Position numbers and translations under genes: made by a program | Assembly (NCBI GenBank): GCA_950068635.1 | Contig: CATMIM010000001.1 | Coordinates: 1-14,063 of the forward strand | Direction of reading: 5' to 3' | DNA length: 14,063 nucleotides | Origin: an uncultured Candidatus Poseidoniales archaeon | GTDB lineage: Archaea > Thermoplasmatota > Poseidoniia > Poseidoniales > Thalassarchaeaceae | Notes under the pieces: model-generated | Databases searched by the model: none | Seen by the model: the letters and a program-made list of their open reading frames with translations, nothing else | What the model was told of the DNA's origin: nothing | Shown here: positions 6,800 through 12,304 of the stretch, in pieces | How positions within the stretch are numbered: the stretch's first letter is position 1 | How the letters are laid out: the number at the start of each line of letters is the position of its first letter

Positions 6800-7789
6800 T
6801 CACGCCTCCGCCCGTTCACTCGCCTTCGCTGCCTTCGCCGCCTTCTTCTCTCGCTTGCCGCGCTCCTGCTTCGCTCGCTTCACCAGTTCTGCATCGACTC
6901 GCTCCCGATGCACGACCGGCAGCACACGGGTGCGCGGAGCGTCCATCCACAGGTCCTGACGGCTGTATCCGGACATGCCATCGTATTCGTTGGTCATGAA
7001 GAACGACTCGAACGGGCACGCCTCCATGCACAGTCCACAGAACATGCAGCGCCCGTTGTCGATGCGCCCGGAGACGATGTCCTCCTCCGCCGGTTGCAGG
7101 TCAGCCAATGGTACCTGATCGACTCCACCTGTCTCCCAGCGCACGGTCGCCACATCTCCGTCAAGTTCGATGAGATCGCCGAAATCGTACTGCTGCGGTG
7201 CGTCGTTGTGCTCGAGGACCAGGTTGTAATCCTCCTCGATCTGCTCGAACTCCTCCTTCTTGCGCGCCACCAGACCTCCTTCCTCGATCTCGCTGCCGTA
7301 GCCGTGCCATTCGTCACCCTCGTCGGTGGTGTCGAGCACGTTCACGCGCTTCTCGGTCGTCATGTGCACGCAGCCGTTGGGGCAGGCGCGGATGCACAGC
7401 TTGCAGGCGGTGCAGGTCTCCCAGATGATGCCGATGCGGCCGTTGTAGTTGCCCGGAACGAACAGCCATGGTTCCAGTTCTTCTAGCCGCTCGTAGGGGT
7501 ACATCACCGTGAGTGGACGCTCGATATAGGGGACCAGATCGCTGGTCTCTCGGTCACCGGCGTAGATCTTGCCGACACTCGGATGGTCCGGCCCCAGCCG
7601 TTCCGCCGTGCCCTCATCGATCATCTCCACCTGTTGAGCGTGGTACTTCTCACCGCCCTTGTGACCTGCCAGGAACCTCGTGCGACTGCCGACGTAGGGA
7701 ATCGTGCGCAGCGCCGCCTTGAGTGCCATCCACATAGGCCGAACGATCATGTTGCGGAAGTTGGGGGCTGCGTGCGGATGGTATGGCAT
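6800..7789 (-). CDS. nuoI: Complex I subunit I, two 4Fe-4S clusters, with large insertions
   Basis: This peripheral-arm ferredoxin-like subunit passes electrons toward cluster N2 in NuoB. It is 329 aa, about twice the usual 160-180. Two CxxCxxCxxxCP motifs are intact: C126, C129, C132, C136 and C248, C251, C254, C258. In typical NuoI the two motifs lie about 35 residues apart; here C136 and C248 are 112 apart. The inserted part (about 145-243) is acidic and contains YDFGDLIELDGDVATVRW followed by GGVDQVPLADL, which resembles an SH3/KOW-type beta-barrel. A second enlargement (about 43-88) precedes RPLTVMYPYERL. The N-terminal amphipathic segment that lies on NuoH is kept (about 12-40). The tail (300-329) is Lys/Ala/Glu rich. 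The ATG at 7789 follows GGAGAG, 12 bases after nuoH. Confidence 0.95.
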   Translation of the reverse strand: MPYHPHAAPNFRNMIVRPMWMALKAALRTIPYVGSRTRFLAGHKGGEKYHAQQVEMIDEGTAERLGPDHPSVGKIYAGDRETSDLVPYIERPLTVMYPYERLEELEPWLFVPGNYNGRIGIIWETCTACKLCIRACPNGCVHMTTEKRVNVLDTTDEGDEWHGYGSEIEEGGLVARKKEEFEQIEEDYNLVLEHNDAPQQYDFGDLIELDGDVATVRWETGGVDQVPLADLQPAEEDIVSGRIDNGRCMFCGLCMEACPFESFFMTNEYDGMSGYSRQDLWMDAPRTRVLPVVHRERVDAELVKRAKQERGKREKKAAKAAKASERAEA

Positions 7790-7801
7790 GCGTCTCTCTC
7801 C

Positions 7802-9247
7802 TCACTTCTTGTGTGTCCCCGGACCGGCCGGACCTGCCTTCACGTGCACCGAATAGGGTCGCTCGCGCCCTTCGAGTGCAGTTGGGTCCTCGTCGATCGC
7901 GAGCAGCACGAACAGCGCGATGGCGATGGTGGTGATCAGCCCGATCACCAGCGGCGACCAGGTGTCACCCTGCCACACCCCCAGCCTGAGCCAGACGGCG
8001 ATGCCGAGATTGACCAGCGAGAGCGGCAGCAGCCAGCGCCAGCCGAACTCGAGGATCTGGTCGGTCCTCACCCGGTGCAGCGAGGCGCGCACCCAGACGA
8101 ACACCGCGAACATCAGCCAGGACTTGATGAGCAGCCAGGCGATTCCGGGGATGAATGCGGTGTACTGTGCGACCAGGTTGCCGCCGAACGGCTCCCAGCC
8201 GCCGAGGAAGAAGATGGCGAACAGCAGGCAGGCCGCGTAAGCACGCAGGTACTCAGCCATGAACAGCAGACCCCAGCGCAACCCGCCGTATTCGGTCCAC
8301 CAGCCCTCGACCAGCTCCGCCTCGGCCTCGGGCATGTCGAACGGGATGCGCTCGACCTCGGCGATCATCGTGATCAGGAACAGGGCTGCGCCCAGCGGCA
8401 GCAGGAACAGGGTCCAGCCATCCATGTCCATCTGGAACTCGACGATCTCGATGATGTTCATCGAGCCGGACAGCACGGCGACGGCGAGCACGGTGACCAG
8501 CAGTGGGATCTCGTAAGCGGTGAGCTGGGCGGCCGAGCGGATGCCGCCGATGAGCGTGTACTTGTTGTTCGACGACCAACCAGCGAAGAACACCCCCAGC
8601 GGGGCGATGCCGAAGATGGCCATCAGGAACAGCAGCGACAGGTCGGGGTTGGCAGACCAGACGTGCGGGCCGAGCGGGATGAAGGCGAACAGCATGATGG
8701 TAGATGAGATGATGATGAACGGCGCCACCTCGAAGACGACCTTGTCCGCCTTTGTGGGCACCATCCACTCCTTCGTCAGGAATTTCACGGCGTCGGCGAT
8801 GTTCTGAAAGAAACCGGGCAACATCCACCAGATGCCGTGGTAGGAGCGGTCGCGCACGCGGGCCACCGACTCGACCTCGTGGTCGCTCCCAGCCACCTTG
8901 TTCAGCCAGCGGTTGAGCCAACGGAAGGGCGCACCGGTGCCGAACGGCAGCAGACCGTACCAGTCCACGTGCTCTCCGCCCTCGCCCACCCACAGGCTGC
9001 GCATCGCCATCGTGGCGCCTCGCCTGTCCATGATGCGAGCGAAGAACTTGCGCTCGATCCACAGCAGGACGAGCATCGTGGTCATGATCAGGCCGAAGAC
9101 GACGACCGCCATGATCAACTCAGTCAGGATGTCAGCGGTGGTCCCTTTCTGTCGCCAGAAACGACTCATGCCCACCGTGTTGTCCGCGATCGCGAACGAC
9201 AACGCCTCAACCCATCCGCGAATGTCCAACCAGTCACCTTCAGCCAT
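7802..9247 (-). CDS. nuoH: Complex I subunit H, quinone-site membrane subunit
   Basis: NuoH joins the membrane and peripheral arms and forms the quinone channel with NuoB and NuoD. It is 481 aa, longer than the usual 320-420. Signatures are ERKFFARIMDRRG (65-77), GFFQNIADAVKFLTKE (145-160), SNNKYTLIGGIRSAAQ (226-241) with TAYEIPL, ERIPFDMPEAEAELVEGW (299-316) and KSWLMFAVFVWVRAS (375-389). About eight membrane helices are seen. Between the RRG at 75-77 and the GFFQN motif are about 67 residues where typical family members have about 15, so about 50-60 are extra and sit on the cytoplasmic side in the first loop. The C-terminus has a further hydrophilic tail (PYSVHVKAGPAGPGTHKK). The start ATG at 9247 has AGGTGA only four bases upstream. 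Confidence 0.96.
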   Translation of the reverse strand: MAEGDWLDIRGWVEALSFAIADNTVGMSRFWRQKGTTADILTELIMAVVVFGLIMTTMLVLLWIERKFFARIMDRRGATMAMRSLWVGEGGEHVDWYGLLPFGTGAPFRWLNRWLNKVAGSDHEVESVARVRDRSYHGIWWMLPGFFQNIADAVKFLTKEWMVPTKADKVVFEVAPFIIISSTIMLFAFIPLGPHVWSANPDLSLLFLMAIFGIAPLGVFFAGWSSNNKYTLIGGIRSAAQLTAYEIPLLVTVLAVAVLSGSMNIIEIVEFQMDMDGWTLFLLPLGAALFLITMIAEVERIPFDMPEAEAELVEGWWTEYGGLRWGLLFMAEYLRAYAACLLFAIFFLGGWEPFGGNLVAQYTAFIPGIAWLLIKSWLMFAVFVWVRASLHRVRTDQILEFGWRWLLPLSLVNLGIAVWLRLGVWQGDTWSPLVIGLITTIAIALFVLLAIDEDPTALEGRERPYSVHVKAGPAGPGTHKK

Positions 9248-9251
9248 GCGC

Positions 9252-10388
9252 TCACCTGTCGGTCTCCCCGATGCACGGGTCGAACGAACCCATGATCGCC
9301 GGGATGTCGGCCACCTTGTAGCCGATCATGCACTTGGAAGCGTAAGGTATGGTGATGAACATCGGAGAACGTATCGAATTACGATAGGGGAACTTGCCTC
9401 GCTGCTCCCCGCCGCCCACGATGTAGAACATCGACTCGCCCCGGCTGTCCTCGAAGTGGTGGAATCCCGATGTTCCCTCGGGAGCGCGCAGCGGCGCCTT
9501 GGCCAAGATGGCCTCGTCGCCATGCTGGTGATGCGTGTCAGCACCGCCCGGCATCTTGTCCAAGGCATCGAGCACCATGCGCGCGCTCTGCTGCATCTCC
9601 TCGACGCGGACACGGTAGCGGTCGTAGCAATCGGCGCCCTTGATGGACGGCTTCTCGACCGACGGTTCCCAGTCTACCTCGTCGTAGACGGAGTAGGGAT
9701 GCGCCCAGCGAACATCGTAGTTGATGCCGCCGGCGCGTACGTTGGGACCGGTGACCCCGTGGTTGACCATCTCCTCAGGTTTGGCATAGCCGACACCCTG
9801 GGTGCGCACGAGGAACACGGTGCTCTCGTCGAGCATCGCCTCGTACTCCTGGATCCTGTTCAGGAACAGGTTGATCTTGGTACGGCAACGCTGCGCGAAT
9901 CCGATGGGCAGGTCCCGCTTCACACCCCCTACACGCGGGAAGTTGTAGTGCAGCCGACTGCCGCCCAGCTCCTGGAGCAGGTCGAGCATCATCTCCCGCT
10001 CGCGCAGGCACCAGACGAACGCGGTCAGGTTGCCGACGTCGGGACAGTAGGCGCCCAGCCACATGAGGTGGCTGGCGATGCGCTGGATCTCCACTGCGAC
10101 AAGTCGGATGTACTCGGCTCGCTCGGGAACCTCGACCTCCAGCAGGTTCTCGACGGCGTAGATGTAGGCGTGTGACCAGGTGTTGGCGCTGGCGTAACAG
10201 AGACGGTCGCAGTAGGTGGTGAACTTGGTGAAGTCGCGCAGTTCGGCGATCTTCTCGACGGCGCGGTGGATGTAGCCGAGGTCCGGCTCGGTGTCGATGA
10301 CCGTCTCGCCGTCGACCTTCACCTTCAGCGTCCACAGCCCGTGGGTCATCGGGTGCTGAGGCCCCATCGAAATCCACATCTCTGCCAT
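9252..10388 (-). CDS. nuoD: Complex I 49-kDa subunit D, quinone-binding
   Basis: This is the peripheral-arm subunit that, with NuoB, forms the quinone reduction site; it derives from the large subunit of NiFe hydrogenases. It is 378 aa, usual for a stand-alone NuoD. Motifs are GPQHPMTHG (9-17; Ser is more common than Met14), LGYIHRAVEK (38-46), YCDRLCYASA (59-68), VPERAEYIR (87-95), IASHLMWLGAY (104-114), GGVKRDLPIGF (154-164), GVTGPNVRAGG (211-221) and a C-terminal SFDPCIGETDR. The H12/H16 histidines and Y65 of the quinone pocket are kept. The hydrogenase NiFe-ligand cysteines are absent, as expected. ATG at 10388 follows AGGAGGTG. It is a separate gene from nuoC, unlike the nuoCD fusion of E. 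coli. Confidence 0.97.
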   Translation of the reverse strand: MAEMWISMGPQHPMTHGLWTLKVKVDGETVIDTEPDLGYIHRAVEKIAELRDFTKFTTYCDRLCYASANTWSHAYIYAVENLLEVEVPERAEYIRLVAVEIQRIASHLMWLGAYCPDVGNLTAFVWCLREREMMLDLLQELGGSRLHYNFPRVGGVKRDLPIGFAQRCRTKINLFLNRIQEYEAMLDESTVFLVRTQGVGYAKPEEMVNHGVTGPNVRAGGINYDVRWAHPYSVYDEVDWEPSVEKPSIKGADCYDRYRVRVEEMQQSARMVLDALDKMPGGADTHHQHGDEAILAKAPLRAPEGTSGFHHFEDSRGESMFYIVGGGEQRGKFPYRNSIRSPMFITIPYASKCMIGYKVADIPAIMGSFDPCIGETDR

Positions 10389-10393
10389 CGATA

Positions 10394-10401
10394 CACCTCC
10401 T
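10394..10401 (-). promoter_or_regulatory. Shine-Dalgarno of nuoD
   Basis: AGGAGGTG on the minus strand, five bases before the ATG at 10388, within the 12-base gap to nuoC (its first base is the last base of the nuoC stop). It is the strongest ribosome-binding site in the operon, matching the anti-Shine-Dalgarno over eight bases, and fixes the nuoD start. Confidence 0.8.
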
Positions 10402-11069
10402 CACTTGATCTTGCCCGCGTCGACCGGCTTACGCTGGAATCCCTGCGCATCGTCGTACATCTCCTCGAAATCGTGGTAGCGCAGCTTGTGCTGCTTCTGC
10501 AATGGATGGTAGCCCACCGGTGAATCATGGGGGAGGAGAACACGCCGCATGCCGACATGGCCGTCGAAGTCGATACCGACCAGATCCCAGGTCTCCTTCT
10601 CGTTCCAGTCCGCCCCGACCCACACCTGCTGGACGGACGGCACACTCGGCGTGCGTGTGTCGGGAAGGCAGATGCTCACCTCGAATTCGAGCGGGACATC
10701 CTCCTCCTGCAGGATGCTGGCGTCGCGCACGACCTGCTCGACCCAGTCGCCGCGCTCGGGCGGGTCGATGACGTTCATGCGCATCAGGTGGATGACCACC
10801 TCCCACCTGCGCTCGTCCGAGCCCTCTGGCCAGTGGATTCCGGTGATCATCGAGCAGTGATCCACACCCTGTTCGAAGCGCAGCCACTTGGCGACGGCCA
10901 GCCAGTGCTGCGGTGGGCAGTCGATACGGATGTACGGGCGCTTGAAGCGACCGCCGGCGTGGTGCTGCACCTCGATGGTCAGTCCCGTTCCCCCCCAGCG
11001 GGTGCGGCCATGCCCGACCACGAGGTTGGCAGCCACCTCAGCCGCTTCCATGTCGATCCTCATCCCCAT
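10401..11069 (-). CDS. nuoC: Complex I 30-kDa subunit C
   Basis: This is a connecting-module subunit of the peripheral arm (222 aa) with no cofactor. The C-terminal signature region (about 144-192) contains PSVQQVWVGADWNEKETWDL, then VGIDFDGH, MRRVLLP and GYHPLQK, which is the complex I 30-kDa pattern; the usual EREVYDL is here EKETWDL. The N-terminal half (about 50-135) fits the alpha/beta fold of the family (W63-L130 with ERRWEVVIHL). I chose the ATG at 11069 because AGGAGG ends eight bases upstream. An ATG at 11093 would overlap nuoB by eight bases and lacks that signal in the right place; another ATG lies at 11063. The tail ends in a basic stretch (FQRKPVDAGKIK). Confidence 0.92.
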   Translation of the reverse strand: MGMRIDMEAAEVAANLVVGHGRTRWGGTGLTIEVQHHAGGRFKRPYIRIDCPPQHWLAVAKWLRFEQGVDHCSMITGIHWPEGSDERRWEVVIHLMRMNVIDPPERGDWVEQVVRDASILQEEDVPLEFEVSICLPDTRTPSVPSVQQVWVGADWNEKETWDLVGIDFDGHVGMRRVLLPHDSPVGYHPLQKQHKLRYHDFEEMYDDAQGFQRKPVDAGKIK

Positions 11070-11077
11070 CCAACATG

Positions 11078-11083
11078 CCTCCT
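11078..11083 (-). promoter_or_regulatory. Shine-Dalgarno that decides the nuoC start
   Basis: AGGAGG on the minus strand, two bases after the nuoB stop and eight bases before the ATG at 11069. It favours 11069 over the upstream ATG at 11093, because from 11093 the site would lie inside the coding region. Confidence 0.75.
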
Positions 11084-11085
11084 GC

Positions 11086-11682
11086 TCAGTCATCCCCAAC
11101 GATGATCGGGGCGTCACCCGCTCTGTCCGTGCTCGGTTTGGTTCCGATGCGCATTATCTTCTGGCGCAACTTGGCGAACCCGTCGATGAGCGCTTCGGGC
11201 CTTGGTGGGCAGCCGGGGATGTAGACATCGACCGGGATGATCGTCTCGACACCCTCGAGGATGTTGTAGGACTGGTAGTACGGACCACCTGAGATGGCGC
11301 ACTCACCCATGGCCATGCACCACTTCGGCTCGGGCATCTGCTCCCAGAGCCGGACGATCGGGTCGGCGAACTTCTTGCTGATGGGGCCGTTGACGAGCAG
11401 CACGTCGCACTGGCGCGGCGTGGAGCGGAAGAACACGCCGAAGCGCTCGGCGTCGAAGCGGGAGCCGCCCGCCGCCGCCATCTCCAGCGCACAGCACTTG
11501 ATGCCCAGATGCAGCGGGAACAATGACTTGCGCTGACCCCAGTTCATCAGACGGCCACCGAGCACGCCGATGAACTGCTTCATGCGACTTGCTTTCAGCG
11601 CCTCGTCGGTGACATCCCCGACCACGTCGATGAGCGCCTGGCTGCTGAAGACGTTGTAATTCTGATCGGGGGCTCCAGTCAT
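11086..11682 (-). CDS. nuoB: Complex I PSST subunit B, cluster N2
   Basis: NuoB holds the terminal iron-sulfur cluster N2 that reduces quinone. It is 198 aa from the ATG at 11682, which has GAGGTGA (11694-11688) upstream; a GTG at 11691 would add three residues. The N2 ligands are all present: the tandem C63-C64 in GIKCCALEMAAA, C128 in MGECAISGGPYY and C158 in YIPGCPPRPEALIDG. RFDAERFGVFFRSTPRQCD and VNGPISKKFADPI are typical of the family. The first 40 residues (before FIGVLGGRLMNWG) are a hydrophilic extension. The tail after RIG is short and acidic. It lies between nuoA and nuoC in the normal order. Confidence 0.97.
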   Translation of the reverse strand: MTGAPDQNYNVFSSQALIDVVGDVTDEALKASRMKQFIGVLGGRLMNWGQRKSLFPLHLGIKCCALEMAAAGGSRFDAERFGVFFRSTPRQCDVLLVNGPISKKFADPIVRLWEQMPEPKWCMAMGECAISGGPYYQSYNILEGVETIIPVDVYIPGCPPRPEALIDGFAKLRQKIMRIGTKPSTDRAGDAPIIVGDD

Positions 11683-11687
11683 ATCAT

Positions 11688-11694
11688 TCACCTC
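11688..11694 (-). promoter_or_regulatory. Shine-Dalgarno overlapping the nuoA stop, for nuoB
   Basis: GAGGTGA on the minus strand overlaps the nuoA TGA (11695-11693) and ends five bases before the ATG at 11682. It contains the GTG at 11691 that would otherwise be a possible start, so the ATG is preferred. Confidence 0.65.
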
Positions 11695-12157
11695 AGATGT
11701 AGATCCTGCCTCGCTTGCGGAATGCGTACCACACGCCGAGTCCCATCAGTGCCAGGAATGCTGCCACCGTGGTCATGCCCGCCAACGCCGTCTCAAGTGA
11801 CGCCGACTCGCCAGGCTGGGTGTCAATGGCGAGCAATGCCCCGAACGCCAGGAACATGAACGCGATGTCGAACACGAGGAAGATGATGGCGTACCAATAG
11901 TACTGGAAGTGGAAATCGATCATCGCCTCGCCGACCGGATCGGAGCCGCATTCGTAGGTCGACAAGCCCCTACGGTAGAGCGAATGGTCGCTCTCGTATC
12001 CTGGAAGAAGGATCGAGCGTAGTTTGGTCGGATCGTTCGGGTCCGGTGTCGGCCGGAAGAAGCGAGAAGTGAGGAATCCACCCAGCGGCATGCCGATGCC
12101 GATGAGCGTCATGAACGCCACCGCGAGGTAGGTCTCCGGGACGTTCTCCACTACCAT
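11693..12157 (-). CDS. nuoA: Complex I subunit A, small membrane subunit
   Basis: This is the first gene of the operon. NuoA is a three-helix subunit wrapping NuoH at the arm junction (154 aa; usual 120-150). Helices are at about 10-32, 85-110 and 125-146. The loop between helices 1 and 2 carries the signature STYECGSDPVGEAMIDFHF (66-84), containing the conserved ECG near the quinone channel, followed by YYWYAIIFLVFDIAFMFL. The conserved Asp of the second helix is present (D97). The Glu normally two residues later (FDVE or FDIE) is Ala here (A99; codon GCG at 11863-11861). The PWA normally following is AFGA. The start ATG at 12157 has GAGGGGGG 10 bases upstream, and no in-frame ATG lies farther up in the intergenic region. 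Confidence 0.94.
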   Translation of the reverse strand: MVVENVPETYLAVAFMTLIGIGMPLGGFLTSRFFRPTPDPNDPTKLRSILLPGYESDHSLYRRGLSTYECGSDPVGEAMIDFHFQYYWYAIIFLVFDIAFMFLAFGALLAIDTQPGESASLETALAGMTTVAAFLALMGLGVWYAFRKRGRIYI

Positions 12158-12174
12158 GTTCGGGGCCCCCCTCA

Positions 12175-12188
12175 GAGTCTGAAGACTC
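12175..12188. promoter_or_regulatory. Dyad upstream of nuoA, possible operator
   Basis: A perfect 6-bp inverted repeat with a 2-base centre (GAGTCT-GA-AGACTC), 18-31 bases before the nuoA ATG. It could be a binding site for a dimeric regulator, or a small hairpin in the leader of the transcript (5-bp stem, 4-base loop). No regulator is identifiable in the window. Confidence 0.35.
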
Positions 12189-12210
12189 GCTGAACTGCTC
12201 GACCTGCAAG

Positions 12211-12230
12211 GCCTCCATAAGCATATCCAG
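12211..12230 (-). promoter_or_regulatory. Weak candidate TATA region for the nuo operon
   Basis: On the minus strand this reads CTGGATATGCTTATGGAGGC and is the only AT-rich stretch upstream of nuoA. It lies 54-73 bases before the ATG, which would allow a leader of roughly 30-45 bases if it acts as the TATA box. The match to a TATA box is poor, and I cannot name a clear BRE. Confidence 0.25.
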
Positions 12231-12232
12231 CA

Positions 12233-12262
12233 CCCCTTGAGCCCCCTAAGGGGGTCAAGGGG
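12233..12262 (-). terminator. Strong hairpin after the surface-protein gene
   Basis: CCCCTTGA pairs with TCAAGGGG around an inner CCCCC-TAA-GGGGG stem, with one bulged base: 13 base pairs in 30 nt. It starts 43 bases after the upstream gene's stop. No T-run follows on either strand, so the termination role is uncertain; it may instead stabilise the 3' end of the upstream mRNA or act as a leader structure. Confidence 0.4.
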
Positions 12263-12289
12263 CCGCGCGCACGCGGCGCGGGACCGCGC
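12263..12289. repeat. GC-rich alternating inverted repeats
   Basis: CCGCGC (12263-12268), GCGCGG (12276-12281) and CCGCGC (12284-12289) allow two mutually exclusive stems sharing the middle arm. The sequence is nearly all G+C. It could be an attenuator-like switch or only low-complexity DNA. Confidence 0.35.
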
Positions 12290-12304
12290 GCTCCCGCGAG
12301 AAGG

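Larger units (their letters stand above)
12158..12304. other. Control region between the surface-protein gene and nuoA
   Basis: This 147-base stretch holds no gene I can support. From the nuoA side it contains a G-run Shine-Dalgarno, a 14-base dyad (12175-12188), the only AT-rich stretch (12211-12230), a strong hairpin (12233-12262) and overlapping GC-rich inverted repeats (12263-12289). It should hold the terminator of the surface-protein gene and the promoter of the nuo operon. A short open frame starting with MLDMLMEALQVEQF lies here but runs into nuoA in the wrong frame. Confidence 0.6.

Noticed and set aside
7583..8707. Plus-strand open frame of 374 codons opposite nuoH and nuoI
   Set aside because: Gln/Asp/Arg/His-rich composition typical of an antisense frame in high-GC DNA.
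8898..10175. Plus-strand open frame of 425 codons opposite nuoD and nuoH
   Set aside because: Antisense shadow with no recognisable motif; the overlapped genes carry strong family signatures.
11069..11117. Longer nuoC start at 11117 or 11093
   Set aside because: These starts overlap the end of nuoB, whereas AGGAGG is ideally placed for the ATG at 11069.
11970..12233. Small minus-strand frame starting MLDMLMEALQVEQF upstream of nuoA
   Set aside because: Its first about 25 codons lie in the intergenic region but it runs far into nuoA out of frame, with shadow-like composition; no homologue recognised.
2114..12304. tRNA, rRNA, CRISPR, insertion sequence or attachment site inside the operon
   Set aside because: I looked and saw none: genes are packed with gaps of at most 16 bases, and no direct-repeat array or transposase was found.
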